A stretch of DNA of 6,068 nucleotides from positions 1-6,068 of the forward strand of contig CACZQX010000144.1 in assembly GCA_902783445.1 (NCBI GenBank). Reading direction: 5' to 3'. Below the pieces are notes generated by a model, which saw nothing but the letters and a program-made list of their open reading frames with translations, searched no databases and had not been told where the DNA came from. Made by a program: the position numbers and the translations under genes. The number at the start of each line of letters is the position of its first letter. Position 1 is the first letter of the stretch. This DNA is from an uncultured Lachnospiraceae bacterium. Lineage in GTDB: Bacteria; Bacillota; Clostridia; Lachnospirales; Lachnospiraceae. Of this stretch, positions 3,665 through 6,068 are shown in pieces.

Positions 3665-6068
3665 CTACTCGATAATCCCATCAGTATCAAAAATATGATC
3701 CAACTCATCAGTGTTGATTGCATGAGAAACTTTATCTCGGATCGCAGTCCGGTACATATCCAGCCTCTTAAACTGATTTTTTCCAATTGCGTCCTTGCTC
3801 ATGCGAATGAGCTGAATCCTTCCAACACCCGGATTCTGGCGTGCATATTCGGCAAAGCCCTTAGCTTTCCCAAGGTTATCCTTAAAGTCTGGATTATGAG
3901 GCTCAAGGATATCGATCACATATCCGACACGGTCATCTCTTCTTACTACGATGAAGTCTGGATAGGTCGGCTTGATTTCTCCATCGATTTCATATGGAAT
4001 GCAGAGTGCCCATGAGCCTCTGGAAGGATTGCGAATCCAGCATACAAAGTCCGGACGCTTTTCCTCCGTCTCGATGAGTTCAGCTTCCCATCCATTCAAT
4101 TTCAGTTTTGCAGTTCCGGTCACCTCACTGACAAAGAGATGGTCTCTGTATTCTTTACCGCCTGCCTCATGAGGAACCTGTATGGTTTCCGGCAACCGGA
4201 AATTATGCTTGCTGACAGGATCACCATCGGATACGATGTTATCATATTCTTTACGAATTTTCTCCGAATCTATAGTTGCAATATATCTACGATAATCATC
4301 ATTCAATCCATGAAAGCGAGTCTCTGCATAGGAATGCAACCGGTTCATGCACTCTTCGTCTGCTACGAAGAGAATAACATCAACTTTAAATGCCGTCAGA
4401 TCAGACATATCCATATACTTATTTCCATAGGCCATGCCGATGCCTTCTCGACCGAGCTTTACATCGGCAATCTGGAATTGTCTCTCGATATCAGTATCCG
4501 TCGTTGTGAACATATCATGCACCGAATAATTGTCCACGGTTTCTCCAAAGGCATCAAAGATCTGAGTCGCCAACTTGAACTGCTTGACCTGCTGAACAAG
4601 GTCATCGTATTTTCCATCCGCCTTGAGGCCTTCCACATAGCTGTGGATCATCTCAACAATCTCATCCTGAACCTCCCGGATTGCCTCACGATGTAATTTG
4701 GACATCGTAAGAAGATGCGCCATCCTATACAGAGATTTCAGATAGTCATTGATTCGAAGCGCTCTGACATTGTAGGAAAGCAGACCAGCATCATTGATAA
4801 ATTTCATAACCTCTTCACGGTTAAACAGCTCTTCCTCTTCAGGCGTTTCTGCCTGAGCCGTCTGCAGACTTCCGGCAGTACCGATTTCGGACGACGCTTC
4901 CGAACCAGAATGCTGTGGTTTGACCAGTGCAGACTGAGCAGGAGTTATTGTATCTGTGCTCGGCTGTGTCTGGCTCTGTTCTGTCGTTTCTACTTGCTGT
5001 GCTTGTCCACCAGTGGCTTGAGTCTGTGCTGTCGTAGTTATATCTCCAGCTGGCTCTGTTGTTCCGGCAGACTGCTGTTCGCCTGTGTTCTGCCCAGAGA
5101 ACACATCAAATAAAGTCATCTGTCCCGGTGTCTGCTGTTCTTCCTTTTTCTTTTTCGGCCTGACAGTCAGCGTTTCAAATTTCTTCCCGGATAAAGACTC
5201 ACCATAAATATCGGTCGGGATGTCTCCGCCTTCCGTGCTCTGCAGGGCTTCCACAACATCCTTTACGGTATCTTCATTGAAGTACGGCAAGTAGAGATGT
5301 ACGTCGTTCAAAACGTCGTCCACCTGAACATGCATCTGCATCGGTGTTCTTACCATTCTACCGAGAAGCTGTGCGATGTAGGTAGCATCATTGGCATGCT
5401 TGAAGGACATCATGGTCTCTGCACGAGGACAATCCCATCCTGTGGAAAGATTCTCCTTGAAGAAGACTACTCGGATATTTCTGTCCTCGGCAATATTGGA
5501 AGGCTCCTCATAGCGCACATCAAGACCGTTGACGGTCAGTGTAGCCGTCGTGCCGCCGAAGGTATGAACCACCTGACCGCTTTCCAGCTTAAAGCCGGTA
5601 CGTTCCTCGATCTTTGCAATACAGTCGTCCAGATTGGTATCCGTCAGAGCATCGCCGGTTCCATTCAAAACCTGAATGATCAGGATCGGATTTACATAAG
5701 CATAGTGCTGTTCAAAGCAATACTGCGTCCAGTGCTCCCACTTTTCTTTCCAATCATCTGCAGCAGCCTGCAGAATTGCCATATCATTATTAACCGTGCC
5801 TTCCTCCGGATAAGTGATAACGATCCTGTCCTTCAAAAGTCCGGAAGCGCGCACCTCGTCAGTCGTCACGATTGATTTATGAATTGTAGAGGATGTGCCT
5901 TCGACCAACGCATTGAATCTCTGCGTGGTAGCGGACATGCCGATGACAACCGGCATGGGCGGGATGCCATCCGAATCACTGCCCTTGATGAACTTCTGCA
6001 TGATCGTGGTGGCCTTGCTTGCCTCACGTCCCTGCATGCCACGGTGCGCTTCATCGATGATAAAGTAC
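3665..6068 (-). CDS. type III restriction (Res)-like DEAH-box helicase / endonuclease subunit (partial, C-terminal part)
   Basis: The frame is open from the right edge to TAG (3667-3665), about 800 residues. Numbers below count from the Met codon at 6037. The first visible residues are YFIIDEAHRG, so the gene starts outside the window and enters at helicase motif II (DEAH, 6044-6055). Next come motif III 'GMSATT' (33-38), 'ENLSTGWDCPRAETMM' (195-210, motif V-like) and 'QLLGRMVRTP' (223-232, motif VI). These are RecA-like domains of an SF2 type III Res-family helicase. Residues about 293-403 form a Q/T/S/G-rich disordered linker starting with a basic patch (PKKKK) and QMTLF (306-310). The C-terminal domain carries 'YPDFIVVRR' (692-700) and 'YVIDILEPH' (706-714), PD-(D/E)xK-like but with Leu711 where Lys is usual. 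By family, such proteins translocate on DNA and cleave unmodified DNA with a Mod partner; none is visible here. Base composition is far richer in G+C than the left half, suggesting transfer. Confidence 0.88.
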   Translation of the reverse strand, partial: YFIIDEAHRGMQGREASKATTIMQKFIKGSDSDGIPPMPVVIGMSATTQRFNALVEGTSSTIHKSIVTTDEVRASGLLKDRIVITYPEEGTVNNDMAILQAAADDWKEKWEHWTQYCFEQHYAYVNPILIIQVLNGTGDALTDTNLDDCIAKIEERTGFKLESGQVVHTFGGTTATLTVNGLDVRYEEPSNIAEDRNIRVVFFKENLSTGWDCPRAETMMSFKHANDATYIAQLLGRMVRTPMQMHVQVDDVLNDVHLYLPYFNEDTVKDVVEALQSTEGGDIPTDIYGESLSGKKFETLTVRPKKKKEEQQTPGQMTLFDVFSGQNTGEQQSAGTTEPAGDITTTAQTQATGGQAQQVETTEQSQTQPSTDTITPAQSALVKPQHSGSEASSEIGTAGSLQTAQAETPEEEELFNREEVMKFINDAGLLSYNVRALRINDYLKSLYRMAHLLTMSKLHREAIREVQDEIVEMIHSYVEGLKADGKYDDLVQQVKQFKLATQIFDAFGETVDNYSVHDMFTTTDTDIERQFQIADVKLGREGIGMAYGNKYMDMSDLTAFKVDVILFVADEECMNRLHSYAETRFHGLNDDYRRYIATIDSEKIRKEYDNIVSDGDPVSKHNFRLPETIQVPHEAGGKEYRDHLFVSEVTGTAKLKLNGWEAELIETEEKRPDFVCWIRNPSRGSWALCIPYEIDGEIKPTYPDFIVVRRDDRVGYVIDILEPHNPDFKDNLGKAKGFAEYARQNPGVGRIQLIRMSKDAIGKNQFKRLDMYRTAIRDKVSHAINTDELDHIFDTDGIIE

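Noticed and set aside
4139..5875. Long + strand open frames at 4139-4696, 4715-5113 and 5297-5875
   Set aside because: They are antisense to the helicase gene, which has clear conserved motifs; their translations are Cys/Ile/Ser-rich without family features, and no RBS supports them.

Overview
The window looks like a low-GC Gram-positive genome of the Clostridia/Lachnospiraceae type. Most of the DNA is AT-rich, ribosome-binding sites are strong (AGGAGG, GAGGTG), and the protein families are typical of that group. All recognisable genes lie on the minus strand, so they read from right to left. The species cannot be named from the sequence.

Left part (1-764): two housekeeping-type genes form a tight pair. 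A low-molecular-weight protein tyrosine phosphatase (306-764) is followed after 13 bp by the N-terminal part of an AlkD-like DNA alkylation repair protein (1-292), which runs off the left edge. Upstream of the phosphatase (about 765-956) is AT-rich DNA with short iterated repeats.

Middle part (957-3660): accessory or island debris. The last 63 codons of a tyrosine recombinase (957-1148) mark an old integration event. Next is a complete Schlafen/AlbA_2 - GHKL ATPase - winged-helix protein (1183-2535). A 12-bp DNA unit, TTTATCTTATCA, occurs in three perfect tandem copies plus one inverted copy upstream of this gene. It occurs in three further near-perfect copies inside the coding region, in the linker just before the winged helix. 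I consider this the most interesting signal in the window. A + strand intrinsic terminator (2651-2680) follows with no + strand gene to serve. After it comes a 131-nt imperfect inverted repeat (2766-2896) leading into a good RBS and start codon with no gene behind it, probably a remnant of a mobile-element leader or transfer origin. A small unrecognised 80-residue protein (3051-3293) and another orphan + strand terminator (3421-3474) complete this section.

Right part (3665-6068): the C-terminal 800 residues or so of a type III restriction (Res)-like DEAH helicase, open at the right edge. It is clearly more GC-rich than the rest. It has a long Q/T-rich disordered linker carrying a sliding-clamp-like motif (QMTLF) and an atypical PD-(D/E)xK-like C-terminus. 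A bidirectional-looking hairpin terminator (3612-3646) ends it. Its methylase or other partner, if any, would lie beyond the right edge.

The genes do not form one obvious pathway. The phosphatase and AlkD genes look like host background. The recombinase remnant, the Schlafen-type gene, the orphan signals and the Res-like helicase look like layered accessory DNA with a defence flavour.
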